NCBI GenBank assembly: GCA_000747625.2 | Contig: JQDQ01000047.1 | Coordinates: 1 to 43,544 of the forward strand | Origin: Smithella sp. SCADC | GTDB taxonomy: Bacteria; Desulfobacterota; Syntrophia; Syntrophales; Smithellaceae | Length of the DNA stretch: 43,544 nt | Reading direction: 5' to 3' | Part shown: positions 43,358-43,544 of the stretch, in pieces | How positions within the stretch are numbered: position 1 is the first letter of the stretch | How the letters are laid out: every line of letters begins with the position of its first letter | Notes under the pieces: model-generated | Told to the model about the DNA's origin: nothing | Databases searched by the model: none | Seen by the model: only the letters and a program-made list of their open reading frames with translations | Position numbers and translations under genes: made by a program

Positions 43358-43544
43358 TCATCCCCGCGCCGCCTTGCGCCGGTGGACCAGCGAATACAGA
43401 AGCGGCACGAGGATCAGGGTCACAAACCCGCCGACAATAAGCCCCCCGATGATCGTGATGCCCAATGCATTCCATATTTCCGATCCTTCGCCCCGGGAAA
43501 GGGCTAACGGAACCATGCCGAATATCATGGCGAGGCTCGTCATG
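43358..43544 (-). CDS. RND efflux permease, C-terminal end (cut by window)
   Basis: The last about 61 residues of an AcrB/MexB-type (HAE1) permease: LAMIFGMVPLALSRGEGSEIWNALGITIIGGLIVGGFVTLILVPLLYSL are the final helices with the conserved gly-rich GITIIGGL motif. It is transcribed toward the AsmA-like gene and starts outside the window. Confidence 0.85.
   Translation of the reverse strand, partial: MTSLAMIFGMVPLALSRGEGSEIWNALGITIIGGLIVGGFVTLILVPLLYSLVHRRKAARG

Noticed and set aside
1-43544. CRISPR array, IS element or prophage
   Set aside because: No regular direct-repeat array, transposase, integrase or phage genes could be read anywhere in the window.

Overview
The window looks like a chromosomal segment of an anaerobic, Gram-negative bacterium, most plausibly a syntrophic or sulfate-reducing deltaproteobacterium (Desulfobacterota; a Syntrophales/Smithella-like organism is my best guess, from gene content only). 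Pointers are an outer envelope (lipoproteins, an inactive LytM/NlpD-like factor, an AsmA-like protein, an RND pump, a fimbrial usher), anaerobe-type genes (radical SAM protein, rubrerythrin-like protein, NIL-domain ferredoxin) and a fatty-acid/acyl-CoA theme (two 600-residue acyl-CoA dehydrogenases and a thiolase remnant). The DNA is moderately AT-rich. Both ends are cut: an usher gene at the left and an RND permease at the right.

Layout: 1-1054 holds a broken usher C-terminal region and a small lipoprotein. 1355-6270 is a tight forward operon: thiamine pyrophosphokinase, thiD, thiC (or a ThiC paralogue), CCA-adding enzyme and a SPOR-NlpC/P60 lipoprotein. 6541-6681 is a very small lysine-rich histone H1-like gene with its own strong promoter and terminator. 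6854-10234 carries rmlB, a Na/Pi cotransporter and a ferritin-like protein. 10247-14629 (reverse) has an ABC-F ATPase, two alpha/beta hydrolases and a truncated flavodoxin. 14683-18713 (reverse) is the housekeeping cluster rnc, radical SAM, era, der. 18859-23314 is mixed: a small membrane protein, NIL ferredoxin, small hydrolase, DUF1015, a tRNA methyltransferase and a DUF721 protein.

23590-29411 (reverse) contains two tandem, closely related acyl-CoA dehydrogenase units, each with its own promoter, leader and look-alike terminator, then two paralogous small RsbRD-like proteins, a group of hairpins and the 3' remnant of a thiolase. 29416-37317 (reverse) runs dprA, topA, trmFO, an NDK-domain protein, a small helical protein, pcm and the LytM-like lipoprotein. 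37615-39345 encodes a secreted Hydin-like/DUF5648-like protein. 39437-39884 is a four-tRNA cluster (Arg-TCT, His-GTG, Arg-TCG, Lys-CTT) ending in a strong terminator, followed by a large AsmA-like gene.

I did not find an obvious new defence or mobile system. The less ordinary items are the duplicated acyl-CoA dehydrogenase transcription units, the paired RsbRD-like proteins, a structured intergenic repeat that shares an exact 15-base word between two distant loci, the lysine-rich mini-protein, and several gene remnants (usher, flavodoxin, thiolase). All function calls rest on motif reading without database searches.
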